Source of the DNA: DATGKG01 sp963783145
Lineage (GTDB): Bacteria > Desulfobacterota > Binatia > Binatales > Binataceae
Reading direction: 5' to 3'
Length of the DNA: 64,000 nucleotides
NCBI GenBank assembly: GCA_963783145.1
Contig: CAWAMM010000009.1
Location: 372,001-436,000, forward strand
Positions 1 through 7,849 of the stretch are shown one piece after another (the stretch's first letter is position 1; each line of letters begins with the position of its first letter). The notes beneath the pieces were generated by a model. It worked only from the letters and a program-made list of their open reading frames with translations, was not told the DNA's origin and made no database searches. Made by a program: the position numbers and the translations under genes.

Positions 1-650
1 TGCTCGATTCACTCGGGGTGAAGCATCTGGTGGCGGTCGCGGGTCCCTCGTTCGGCGGCTATCAGACCTTTCAATGGGGCGTCACCTTTCCCGATGCGAT
101 GAGCGGCCTGATTCCGGTCTGCACTTCACCGAATGCGCCCGACGGCGAGCGGACGCTGGCCGATCTGCGCGCGCGTCTGGCCAGGGCGCCCGGATGGAAC
201 GGCGGCAATCACTACGCCAACGGCGACCAGATGCTTGGCTTCATGACGGATCTGCGCGTGACGACGCTGAAGCGTTACGGCATCGAGGCTGAACTCGCTT
301 CCAGGTTCCCCGATCCGGCGCAGCGCGCGGCCGCGATCCATCAGGTTGCCGAAACCTGGGCGAAGAGCTTCGATCCTAACTCGCTGATTGCGCTGGCGAA
401 GGCGCGATCGCATTACGATGCTGAAAAGGACTTCGCGAAAATTCACGCGAAGGTGCTGTACGTGCTGTCGCGCACCGATCAGCTTTTTCCGCCGTCGCGC
501 CTCGAACACAAAGTGATGTCGAAGCTGAGGGCAGCCGGCGTCGATGCCACCTACTACGAGATCGACAGCGGCAAAGGCCACCTCGCCAGTGGCGCTGACT
601 GGCAGAAGTGGGAAGGCGCGCTGCGCGATTTTCTGCGGCGCCTGGATTGA
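1..650 (+). CDS. alpha/beta hydrolase, homoserine O-acetyltransferase-like (5' partial)
   Basis: The reading frame is open from the left edge, so the N-terminus is missing. The visible part holds an alpha/beta-hydrolase nucleophile elbow (GPSFGG, about residue 16 of the visible part), an Asp in SRTDQLFPPS and a late His in GKGHLASG. These are the Ser-Asp-His triad in the order and spacing of the MetX/homoserine O-acetyltransferase family. True MetX usually has GGSMGG at the elbow, so a related acyltransferase or hydrolase is more likely than a methionine-pathway enzyme. It converges on the permease gene, with a 6-base gap. Family call is secure; substrate is unknown. Confidence 0.8.
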   Translation, partial: LDSLGVKHLVAVAGPSFGGYQTFQWGVTFPDAMSGLIPVCTSPNAPDGERTLADLRARLARAPGWNGGNHYANGDQMLGFMTDLRVTTLKRYGIEAELASRFPDPAQRAAAIHQVAETWAKSFDPNSLIALAKARSHYDAEKDFAKIHAKVLYVLSRTDQLFPPSRLEHKVMSKLRAAGVDATYYEIDSGKGHLASGADWQKWEGALRDFLRRLD

Positions 651-656
651 AGGATC

Positions 657-2738
657 TCAGCGCGCGGAGCTGCGGCGAGGCGGGACTTCCTGCACGGCGG
701 CTGCTTTTGCGGAAGTCGCAGGCGCGGTCGCATCGACACTCACGCAGACCGGCAGGATCACCATGCTGCGGCCCTGGATTTGTAACCAGCGCTGGATTTC
801 GTAGGCGGTGTGGTTGTGCAGGAAACGTTCGATGAGCCCTTCCGACTCGTCCTCGAAGACCAGGCTGCCGGCGAAGAACACGCAGTGCGAGAAGGTGTTC
901 ATCACCTGGGTGCACGCGAGCCGCAGTTCCAGCACCACATCGGGACCCAGCCCCGAGCGATGTTCCGCATGAAATCCGAGCTGCCCGGCCAGGTCGCAAT
1001 ACGATTGCAGGTCGTCCGATATGCGGCTTTCCAGCATTTCGATCTGCTCATGACTGCGCATCTGCGACGAATCGACTTCAGCGACGGCGACAAACACCAT
1101 GTTGCGAAACTGCCTGGGGAACAGCTCTTCGATCTGGAGCAGGGTGGCGAGGCCGAGGCCATTGAAACCGCTGACCAGAATGACCGCGGTGGAGGCGTCG
1201 GGGTCGCGCGGTCCCGGTTCCACCGGGTTGGCGGTGTACAATTTGGGCAAAATGTCTGCTTCGAGTTTCTCAATCGCGCGCGCGACGTGATCGTAATGAC
1301 CTCGCACCACGAAGCATAAGGCGACCAGCGCGCTGGTGATGAGGATCGTCACCCATCCGCCCTGGTTGAACTTCAGACCCAGCGTGATGAGAAGGATCGA
1401 GAGCGTGAACGCGCATCCGATGCCGTTGATGAGCAGCTTGTGCGCCCATCCGCGTTCGCTTTTGCGCACCTTCCACCAATGCGTGCTCATTCCGAGCTGC
1501 GACAGCGTGAAGGTTACGAACACATTGATCGCGTACAGCACCACCAGCAGATCGACGCTGGCGCCGGTCCCGATGAGGACTGCCAGTGCCGCGACGCCCA
1601 TCGCCATCACGCCGTCCTGGGTAACCAGGCGGGTGCTCAGGTAGGAGAAGCGCCGCGGCAGCCATCGATCGTGCGCCATCGTCGCGAGGACGCGCGGACC
1701 ATCGATGAAGCCGGTCTGCGCCGCGACGAACAGCAGCGCGCCCTCGGTGATGAGTGCGAAGGTGATGATCGGTCCACCGAATGTCCACTTCGAGGCGACG
1801 TGCTCAAAAAGAACTGCGTTGAGGGTTTTGCCGGGAACCGGCCCGACGTGCTCGAGGAGGTAGGCGAGGAGAATTCCGCCCGCGATGAACGCCAGCGAGA
1901 TCGCCATGTACACCATCGTGCGCTTGCCGGTAACGGTGCGCGGCTCGCGCAAAATCGGCAAGCCGTTGCTGACCGCCTCGATGCCGGTATAGGTGCCGCC
2001 ACCCATCGAGTAGGCGCGGAAGAAAATCGCCAGCAGCACGAACCAGCCGAGAATGCTTGCGCTGTTATGCGCCTCGCGGGTGGCGGCATGAAAAACCGTC
2101 GGCAGCTCCGAGCCATGACTGACCAGCGCATAGCCGACCAGCAGCACGTGCATGATGATGAAGGCGATGAAGATCGGCAGCAGCGAGAGGACCGATTCCT
2201 TCACGCCACGGAGATTCATCAGCACCATCAGGAACACCACCAGCGCGCAGACCCAGAGCTTCCACGGGCCCCATCCGACCGGGAGAAAACTGAAGATCGC
2301 GTCGGCGCCGCTCGCGATCGAGATCGAAACCGTCAGCACGTAGTCGACCACCAGCGCGCAACCGGAAATAACCCCGGGCGTGGCTCCGAGGAGCGTGGTG
2401 GCGACGAGGTATCCGCCGCCTCCAGTCGGAAAAAGATCGATGGTTTGGGAGTACGAAGTTGCGATGACGAAAACGGTGATGGCCGTCATCAGCGCGAGGA
2501 ATACCGCGAGATACTGATGGTGTCCGAGCGCGAGGAAAGCCTCTTCGGGGCCGTAGCACGAGGAGCTCAGGCCGTCGGAGCCGAGGCCGACCCACGCGAG
2601 AAACGCCACCAGCGAGAGGCTGTGGAAGATTCCCGGCTCGCGGACACTTCGCGGGGGACCGATGATGAGATGGGTGAGAGTCCGCTTCTCGCCCTTTTTT
2701 CGATGCGAAATTTTCCTAACCCTTGCGCGGCGGGCCAT
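657..2738 (-). CDS. APC-superfamily amino acid permease with cytoplasmic C-terminal domain
   Basis: This 693-residue protein starts at an ATG preceded by GAGGATGT. A basic N-terminus is followed by about a dozen hydrophobic segments from residue 40 to 480. The first contains the APC-like LGSDGLSSSCYGPEEAF stretch. The last 200 or so residues are soluble and begin with a Val-rich strand (STAVILVSGFNGLG), resembling the regulatory tail found on many large bacterial APC/KUP-type permeases. It should import an amino acid or other small cation-coupled solute across the inner membrane. Substrate cannot be read from the sequence. No obvious operon partner; the ammonium transporter lies upstream on the same strand, 167 bases away. 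Confidence 0.85.
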   Translation of the reverse strand: MARRARVRKISHRKKGEKRTLTHLIIGPPRSVREPGIFHSLSLVAFLAWVGLGSDGLSSSCYGPEEAFLALGHHQYLAVFLALMTAITVFVIATSYSQTIDLFPTGGGGYLVATTLLGATPGVISGCALVVDYVLTVSISIASGADAIFSFLPVGWGPWKLWVCALVVFLMVLMNLRGVKESVLSLLPIFIAFIIMHVLLVGYALVSHGSELPTVFHAATREAHNSASILGWFVLLAIFFRAYSMGGGTYTGIEAVSNGLPILREPRTVTGKRTMVYMAISLAFIAGGILLAYLLEHVGPVPGKTLNAVLFEHVASKWTFGGPIITFALITEGALLFVAAQTGFIDGPRVLATMAHDRWLPRRFSYLSTRLVTQDGVMAMGVAALAVLIGTGASVDLLVVLYAINVFVTFTLSQLGMSTHWWKVRKSERGWAHKLLINGIGCAFTLSILLITLGLKFNQGGWVTILITSALVALCFVVRGHYDHVARAIEKLEADILPKLYTANPVEPGPRDPDASTAVILVSGFNGLGLATLLQIEELFPRQFRNMVFVAVAEVDSSQMRSHEQIEMLESRISDDLQSYCDLAGQLGFHAEHRSGLGPDVVLELRLACTQVMNTFSHCVFFAGSLVFEDESEGLIERFLHNHTAYEIQRWLQIQGRSMVILPVCVSVDATAPATSAKAAAVQEVPPRRSSAR

Positions 2739-2905
2739 ACATCCTCAAGCGCCTACCGCGAGGCGCATATTTGCGCGAAGCAGGTGAACTCCGCAAACAG
2801 CTTCGAGATCGCGACGGTCCATTGAACTCTCCAAAATTTTGAGGGCCGGCCCTCTTCCCTGGCGGGGAAGGAAGGCCGACCCAACGGGGCTGAGCAAGCC
2901 CGAAT

Positions 2906-4465
2906 CTAAGCGGCTCTCTTTTTGGATGGACGCGCGAAGGTGCGCCGGCCGATCGGCACATCGTCGATAGTCTTGGGGGAACCATCTTCGCCGGTCACGA
3001 CGTACTCGGGATATGCCGGGAAGCCGTGCTCGTGAAGATCGAGTCCCTCGATTTCTCCATCGGTGGGGATGCGCAGCCGGAACGAATATTTAACTGCGTA
3101 CATCAGCGCCATCGATGCGATGAAAGTGGCGATGGTGATCGAGAAGCTGCCGATCATTTGCGCTTTGAGCACGCCGAGGCCGCCACCATAGAACAGCCCG
3201 GTGACAACGGAACTGGTGTCTGCGCCGGTTGCGGTAGGAGCACCATACTTGCCGGCCGCAAACAGACCCAGCGACAAGGTACCCCAGATTCCCGCAAAAG
3301 CATGGACTGGAACCGCGCCGATTGGATCGTCGATACGAAGGTATTCGAGTAGATCGATACCCAGCACGACTACGATTCCGGCGCCGATTCCGAGCAGGAA
3401 CGCGCCTTCCGGATCGACCCAGTAGCAGGGGCAAGTGATCGCGACGAGGCCGGCCAAAAAGCCGTTAACCGTCAATGCGAGATCCCATTTGCCCTCGGTT
3501 TTATAGTAAGAAATGAAAAGCGCGGTTAAACCCGCCGAGCATGCCGCTATGGTGGTATTGAAGGAGACGCGGCCGATGCCCTGGGCGTCGAGCGCGGATA
3601 GCGTGCTGCCGGGATTGAACCCGTACCAGCCGAACCAGAGGATCAATCCGCCGGTCGCGCCAATGATCAAGTCGTGCGGCTTCATGGGCTCGCCGCCGTC
3701 GCGTTTGAACACCCGGCCCAGGCGAGGTCCGAGTGCGATCGCTCCCGCCAGCGAAATGACTCCCCCGATGGTGTGCACGACGGTTGATCCCGCGAAGTCA
3801 TGGAAGTTGACCGGATTGAGGTTGGCGAGCCATCCATCCGGACCCCATGCCCAGTGTCCGATGATCGGATAGATGAAGCCGGTGACGCCGACGCTATAGA
3901 GCAAGTCGCCGATAAAATCGCAGCGCCCAATCATCGCGCCCGAAGTGACGGTCGAGCAGGTATCCGCGAAGGCGTACTGGAAAACCCAGTAGGCGAGCAG
4001 CGGAACTCCGGTGGTGCCGTAGGTCGCCGGCAGCCCGTGCAGCATGAAGCCGGTGGTGCCGATCCATGGCGTGCCGGGGCAGAACATGAAGGCAAATCCC
4101 CACAGCCAGAAGGTCACGCCGCAGATGCAGGTATCCGCGATACCCTCGACCATGATGTTGACGGTTTCACGCGAGCGCGCGAAGCCGGACTCCAACATCA
4201 CGAAGCCGACCTGCATGCAGAAAACCAGGTAGGCCGCGACCAGCGTCCATACGGTGTTGATCGCGTTGATGTGGGGCGGCGGCAGCGGTGGCGCGGCGTC
4301 GGCGAATGCGGAATTGGGCATCCACCATTTCGAAATGAAGAACACCACGATCGCGAGGCCGATGGTTTTCCCGAGCAGCAGATGTCCGGCCTTGATCCGT
4401 AGATCCGGATCGCGCCATCGCGATTTCCATAACTCCCATTTTCCGTCTAGTCCTCTACCAAACAC
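2906..4465 (-). CDS. amt: ammonium transporter (Amt/MEP/Rh family)
   Basis: This 519-residue protein has about 11 membrane segments and the Amt hallmarks: GFVMLESGFARS near the start of the core, DFAGSTVVHTIGGV with one of the paired pore histidines, and the GFNPGSTLSAL stretch. It conducts ammonium across the inner membrane. The start is GTG with AGGAGGG about nine bases upstream. Before the core there is an extra N-terminal hydrophobic segment ending in NSAFADAAPP, and the C-terminal tail is about 50 residues long. No glnB/glnK gene follows, which is unusual for bacterial amt. A sigma-54-like promoter lies upstream. Confidence 0.95.
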   Translation of the reverse strand: MFGRGLDGKWELWKSRWRDPDLRIKAGHLLLGKTIGLAIVVFFISKWWMPNSAFADAAPPLPPPHINAINTVWTLVAAYLVFCMQVGFVMLESGFARSRETVNIMVEGIADTCICGVTFWLWGFAFMFCPGTPWIGTTGFMLHGLPATYGTTGVPLLAYWVFQYAFADTCSTVTSGAMIGRCDFIGDLLYSVGVTGFIYPIIGHWAWGPDGWLANLNPVNFHDFAGSTVVHTIGGVISLAGAIALGPRLGRVFKRDGGEPMKPHDLIIGATGGLILWFGWYGFNPGSTLSALDAQGIGRVSFNTTIAACSAGLTALFISYYKTEGKWDLALTVNGFLAGLVAITCPCYWVDPEGAFLLGIGAGIVVVLGIDLLEYLRIDDPIGAVPVHAFAGIWGTLSLGLFAAGKYGAPTATGADTSSVVTGLFYGGGLGVLKAQMIGSFSITIATFIASMALMYAVKYSFRLRIPTDGEIEGLDLHEHGFPAYPEYVVTGEDGSPKTIDDVPIGRRTFARPSKKRAA

Positions 4466-4551
4466 TGTGTCGTACCCTCCTGTTCAGAATTGCTCACCCG
4501 ATTTTTTCCCGCCGCGTCCCTCAAGGCAGCGCGTGAGAAGTCGCAGTACAG

Positions 4552-4566
4552 AGCAATGCGTATGCC
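4552..4566 (-). promoter_or_regulatory. putative sigma-54 (-24/-12) promoter of amt
   Basis: Read on the minus strand, the site is GGCATACGCATTGCT. It has the invariant GG-N10-GC spacing and matches GGCAyr-N4-TTGCT at all but two positions of the common core. It sits about 87 bases before the amt GTG. Sigma-54 control of ammonium transporters by nitrogen limitation is well known. Nothing else was recognised in the 311-base gap between the regulator gene and amt. Confidence 0.55.
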
Positions 4567-4776
4567 TCAGCAGGAAAATCTCGACATCAATCTGGCAGTT
4601 GACACGTCTCTACAACTTTCGATGGATGACGCTCTCGCCCATGAGTTTCGGATCTGACCCGTTCATCGGCGCGAGGCGATCGAATCGCACAACGACGCGC
4701 CGATCGTTGGTGGTCAGCGCGCAGGCAGTGCCTTGAAATTGTGCGGCAAAACTTTGCTGAGTAGGAGGGCGAGAAG

Positions 4777-5400
4777 CTAGCTATCGCGATCGAGCGAGAC
4801 GAGCCCGGTCTTGATCGCGTAGTGCGTGAGCCCGAGGCGATCGCGCACCTCGAGCTTCTGGAAAATCTTATTCAGGTGGGTTTTGACGGTGCTTTCGCTG
4901 ATCGACAGATGCTGCGCGACCTGCGCGTTGCGCAGCCCGTTGGCGACGCAGCGAACGATTTCAGATTCGCGCGGGGTGAGCCTTCGTACCGGAGAATTCT
5001 CCTGCTCGGCCAGCTCCGCCTGCAGCGACGGCGGCATCCATACCAAACCGTCAGCGACAGTTTTGATCGCCGTCATCAGCGTTTCGATTGCGAAGCGCTT
5101 TTGTACGATGCCTTTGGCGCCGAGGCGTAACGCACGCATCCCCATCTCGGTGCTCTCATTGGCAGTCAGCACGATCACCTTGGTCAGACGCGACAGCTCC
5201 GCGATCTCGTCCATCGAGGAGCGTTCCATCTGCAGATCGAGCAGGAGAATATCGCAGCGCGTCTCGGTCACGACCTCGCGGAGAGCGCCGACGGTTTCGA
5301 CCTCGCCGACCAGTTCGATCTCATCGTGCAAACGGAGCAGCGAGCGGAGTCCCTGGCGGAAGAGAACGTGATCGTCCGCAATTATCAGGCGAATTGGCAT
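4777..5400 (-). CDS. NarL/FixJ-type response regulator
   Basis: A 207-residue protein with a receiver domain (acidic pair in IIADDHVLFRQG, phospho-acceptor Asp in ILLLDLQM, conserved Lys in GIVQKRF) followed by a LuxR-type helix-turn-helix (LTPRESEIVRCVANG, then ISESTVKTHLNKIFQKL). I chose the ATG of MPIRL rather than one 63 bases upstream because TTTAGGATG precedes it and the domain starts there. It should act as a phosphorylation-dependent transcription factor. No sensor kinase is adjacent, so its partner and targets are unknown; proximity to amt may be coincidental. Confidence 0.9.
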   Translation of the reverse strand: MPIRLIIADDHVLFRQGLRSLLRLHDEIELVGEVETVGALREVVTETRCDILLLDLQMERSSMDEIAELSRLTKVIVLTANESTEMGMRALRLGAKGIVQKRFAIETLMTAIKTVADGLVWMPPSLQAELAEQENSPVRRLTPRESEIVRCVANGLRNAQVAQHLSISESTVKTHLNKIFQKLEVRDRLGLTHYAIKTGLVSLDRDS

Positions 5401-5492
5401 GGCACATCCTAAAAAATCCAGCGGTGCTATGAACCGGAGAAAGCAAAATTTAGTCCATCTCACCGACGAGCAAATTGCGTCTTCGCGCTGCG

Positions 5493-6377
5493 TTACAACT
5501 TCGAAGCCGGTTCCAGCCAGGTTTTGGCTGCCTCTTCTAATCGGGTCGCGGCCTCTGCGACGGTTTTCGGCGGCCTGATATTGACGATCACCAATTCCTG
5601 CACGCCCGCATCGCGATAGCGCTTCAGATCGTCGGGCGTGATCGATTTGGTATACGGCGAGACGATAACCTCAACATCCGACAGCTTGCGATTATTCGCC
5701 TTCAGCATTTCCTCCATCTTGCGAAGCTTGACGACCGTGTCGTCGGGCGTCAGGTTGAAGCCGAACCATCCGTTGCCATACTCGGCAACACGGCGCAGGG
5801 CAGGCGTGCTTTCACCGCCGAACAAAATCGGCAAGTCGGCGCCGCGGATCGGCTTGGGATTGGAGCGCACGCCCTCGAACTTTACGAATTCACCGCTGTA
5901 CGAGCTAATTTCATCGCCCCACAACTGGCGCATCGCATTGATGCAATCGCGGGTGCGCGCCGCGCGCCGTTCCCATGGAATGCCGATGGCCTGAAATTCC
6001 TCCTCCAGCCATCCAATGCCGACGCCAAGCGCGACGCGCCCGTTGCTCAGCCAATCGAGCGTTGCAACTACCTTGGCCAGCACCACAGGATTGTGCTCCG
6101 GCACCAGACAGATGCCGGTCCCGAGACGAATCTTCTCGGTCGCAGCCGCCATCGCGGTCAACGATATAAACGGGTCGGCAATCGGCGCATCCGTCGCCGC
6201 GGGCAGGGTGCCATCGCTGCTGTACGGATATTTCGATGCGTACTTGTCGACCAGCACGACGTGTTCCGGCACCCATATGGTGGAGAAGCCGAGGCGTTCG
6301 GCGTTGGAAGCATAGGCCTTCAAGAGCGCCATGGTATTGCCGCGACCCGCTACGATTGCGAATAGTCCGATCTTCAC
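5493..6377 (-). CDS. LLM-class F420-dependent oxidoreductase
   Basis: A 294-residue luciferase-like TIM-barrel protein. Family features are the N-terminal KIGLFAIVAGRGN strand, IRLGTGICLVPEHNPV in the middle, and the LSNGRVALGVGIGWLEEEF cofactor-binding stretch at about residues 110-130. This arrangement is typical of the F420-dependent subgroup. The start is GTG with an AGAGG-containing leader. It probably oxidises or reduces a small organic substrate with F420 or FMN. It stands alone between the regulator and the BrnTA module, so context does not reveal the substrate. Confidence 0.85.
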   Translation of the reverse strand: MKIGLFAIVAGRGNTMALLKAYASNAERLGFSTIWVPEHVVLVDKYASKYPYSSDGTLPAATDAPIADPFISLTAMAAATEKIRLGTGICLVPEHNPVVLAKVVATLDWLSNGRVALGVGIGWLEEEFQAIGIPWERRAARTRDCINAMRQLWGDEISSYSGEFVKFEGVRSNPKPIRGADLPILFGGESTPALRRVAEYGNGWFGFNLTPDDTVVKLRKMEEMLKANNRKLSDVEVIVSPYTKSITPDDLKRYRDAGVQELVIVNIRPPKTVAEAATRLEEAAKTWLEPASKL

Positions 6378-6482
6378 GTTGCGAAACCTCTTCCTTAGTA
6401 TGTGGTTCCTTATCTATCACCGACCGCCGCGGGAGGGTGAATGACCCGAACCGGAAATATAGCCGGTGGGCTTATGTTCTTT

Positions 6483-6494
6483 TTGTACGTACAA
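6483..6494. promoter_or_regulatory. palindromic operator candidate of brnTA
   Basis: The 12-base sequence TTGTACGTACAA is a perfect palindrome overlapping a -10-like TACAAT (6490-6495), ending 7 bases before the likely TTG start of brnT. BrnT-BrnA complexes are known to repress their own promoter through the BrnA DNA-binding domain, so this is the natural operator candidate. That it is bound is inference. Confidence 0.45.
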
Positions 6495-6501
6495 TCAAAT
6501 C

Positions 6502-6792
6502 TTGGAGATTGAGTTCGATCCCGTTAAGAGTGATCGCAATCTAAGGGAGAGAGGAATCCCGTTCAGCCTCGCCGCCGAATTCGATTGGGATTCGGCAATA
6601 GATGATGTCTCCTATCGGTACGGCGAAGAGCGCAGAATTGCGACGGGGCTGATTCGAAGCCGAATGTATGTCCTGGTATACACCCAACGCGCAGAGGCTC
6701 TGCGCGTGATCAGCCTCAGGCGTGCGAACAAGCGAGAAGTCAAACGTTATGAAGAAGCCAAATCCGTACATGATCGACGAAGAGAATCCTGA
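6502..6792 (+). CDS. brnT: BrnT-family toxin
   Basis: A 96-residue RelE-fold ribonuclease toxin. It shows the BrnT layout: IEFDPVKSDRNLRERGI at the N-terminus, a central YGEERRIATG strand, and the C-terminal VISLRRANKREVKRYEEA. I chose the TTG at 6502 because BrnT proteins normally begin one or two residues before the IEFDP motif and the operator palindrome lies immediately upstream. An ATG at 6466 in the same frame would run through that palindrome. It overlaps brnA by 44 bases, as usual for the pair. The predicted role is mRNA cleavage unless neutralised by BrnA. Confidence 0.85.
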   Translation: MEIEFDPVKSDRNLRERGIPFSLAAEFDWDSAIDDVSYRYGEERRIATGLIRSRMYVLVYTQRAEALRVISLRRANKREVKRYEEAKSVHDRRRES

Positions 6793-7087
6793 ATTAACGG
6801 ACGAATATTTCAAGCGTGCGGTTCCCGCCCGTCTCATTCATCCGGACTGGGCCGAATTTTCTGAGCAGCGCAAGCGCGGTGAACGCGGTCCTCAGAAGGC
6901 GCCGGTGAAACAGGCTATCTCGATCCGAGTCGACAAGGACGTACTCGCCACATTCAAAGCCACCGGCAGTGGATGGCAATCGCGAATGAATGCGGCGCTG
7001 CGTATGGGAGCTGAGAGGCTTACCCCCTATGTCGAGTCGCTCAAAAAGCAGGCTGCGCCCAGGAAGCAGTCGGCGCGAGCGAAATAG
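6749..7087 (+). CDS. brnA: BrnA-family antitoxin
   Basis: A 112-residue partner of BrnT. The N-terminal half (PELTDEYFKRAVPARLI) matches the toxin-binding part of BrnA. The C-terminal half carries the ribbon-helix-helix signature (AISIRVDKDVLATFKATGSGWQSRMNAAL). The ATG at 6749 gives the usual MKKP start and overlaps brnT. It should bind BrnT and repress the operon. A fragment of a second pobA copy lies directly after its stop codon. Confidence 0.88.
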   Translation: MKKPNPYMIDEENPELTDEYFKRAVPARLIHPDWAEFSEQRKRGERGPQKAPVKQAISIRVDKDVLATFKATGSGWQSRMNAALRMGAERLTPYVESLKKQAAPRKQSARAK

Positions 7088-7092
7088 TCGGC

Positions 7093-7140
7093 TCACTCCA
7101 TCGGCAATCCGACGTAGTTTTCCGCGAGGCTTCAGAGCCT
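7093..7140 (-). pseudogene. 3'-end remnant of a second pobA copy
   Basis: On the minus strand this encodes SLAENYVGLPME followed by a stop, the same C-terminus as the intact pobA. Over 7097-7131 versus 7856-7890, 33 of 35 bases agree. Both differences are synonymous third-codon changes (GTC/GTG and GAA/GAG). Upstream similarity continues weakly with a one-base deletion, then fades. It sits just beyond the 3' end of the HCCA-isomerase-like gene, so that gene is bracketed by two copies of the pobA tail. Confidence 0.7.
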
Positions 7141-7162
7141 TACGACGGCCACCAAACGGAGG

Positions 7163-7849
7163 TCAGGATTGAGCGGGGCGGACGCGGCGACGTAGCGACG
7201 ACGGCCGCGTAGTGCCGTCAACCAATCGCCTCGGACCAGCCTGATCGAGAGGGTCACGACCCGCGAGATGGAGCTCGAGATATGGAAAATCGTCGTAGCC
7301 CCAAAATAGCTCATCGCCAAGTTCCATGGTCGGAACGCCGAACACGCCGCGCTGGATGGCATCCTCGGTCTGTTGCCGTAGGCGCGATTTGATCTCGGTT
7401 TGCGATGCCTGCGCAACCAGCTCCGTCCCCGGCAAGCCGAGTTCGTTCGCCACTCGTGCGGCCACTTCAGGTTCACTCACATGGAGCGAGCGACACCACA
7501 CCGCCTCGAACAGCGCATTGATGAGCTTACGCCGCATCGGCGTTTCAAGGGGCAGCAGCGACATCCGTAGCGCGAGGATCGGATTGAAGGGGAAATACGC
7601 AGGCGGTTGCATCGGCAATCCCAAAAGGATCGCCTTGCGTTGGACGTTTTTCATCATCCAGCGTCCTTTCGCTGGCGTTTCACCTGGACCCAGCGTCCCG
7701 CTCGCGTCGAGTAGGGCGGCATACAGCACCGGCACGGCTTCGATTTGGTATCCATACTTGTCGGCGAGCGCGGGCAACTGGTGCCATGCGAGATACGCGT
7801 TGGGCGAGATGTAATCGAGATAGATGCGAAGCGTGCGCGCGCTCGTCAT
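7163..7849 (-). CDS. DsbA-family, 2-hydroxychromene-2-carboxylate isomerase-like protein
   Basis: A 228-residue thioredoxin-fold protein of the GST-kappa/HCCA isomerase group. It begins with RIYLDYISPNAYLAW, in which the catalytic Ser-Pro is kept. It ends with RGVFGVPTMELGDELFWGYDD, the cis-Pro and FWG signature of the family. There is no CxxC, so it is not a disulfide oxidoreductase. HCCA isomerases use glutathione to isomerise ring-cleavage products of naphthalene-like aromatics. The gene starts inside the pobA stop codon (ATGA overlap), and the operon also carries an extradiol dioxygenase, which supports an aromatic pathway role. Confidence 0.82.
   Translation of the reverse strand: MTSARTLRIYLDYISPNAYLAWHQLPALADKYGYQIEAVPVLYAALLDASGTLGPGETPAKGRWMMKNVQRKAILLGLPMQPPAYFPFNPILALRMSLLPLETPMRRKLINALFEAVWCRSLHVSEPEVAARVANELGLPGTELVAQASQTEIKSRLRQQTEDAIQRGVFGVPTMELGDELFWGYDDFPYLELHLAGRDPLDQAGPRRLVDGTTRPSSLRRRVRPAQS

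Noticed and set aside
1440..2825. Long open frame antisense to the APC permease
   Set aside because: It mirrors the codon structure of the permease on the other strand, has Arg/His/Glu-rich low-complexity translation and no ribosome-binding site. Such shadows are common at this GC content.
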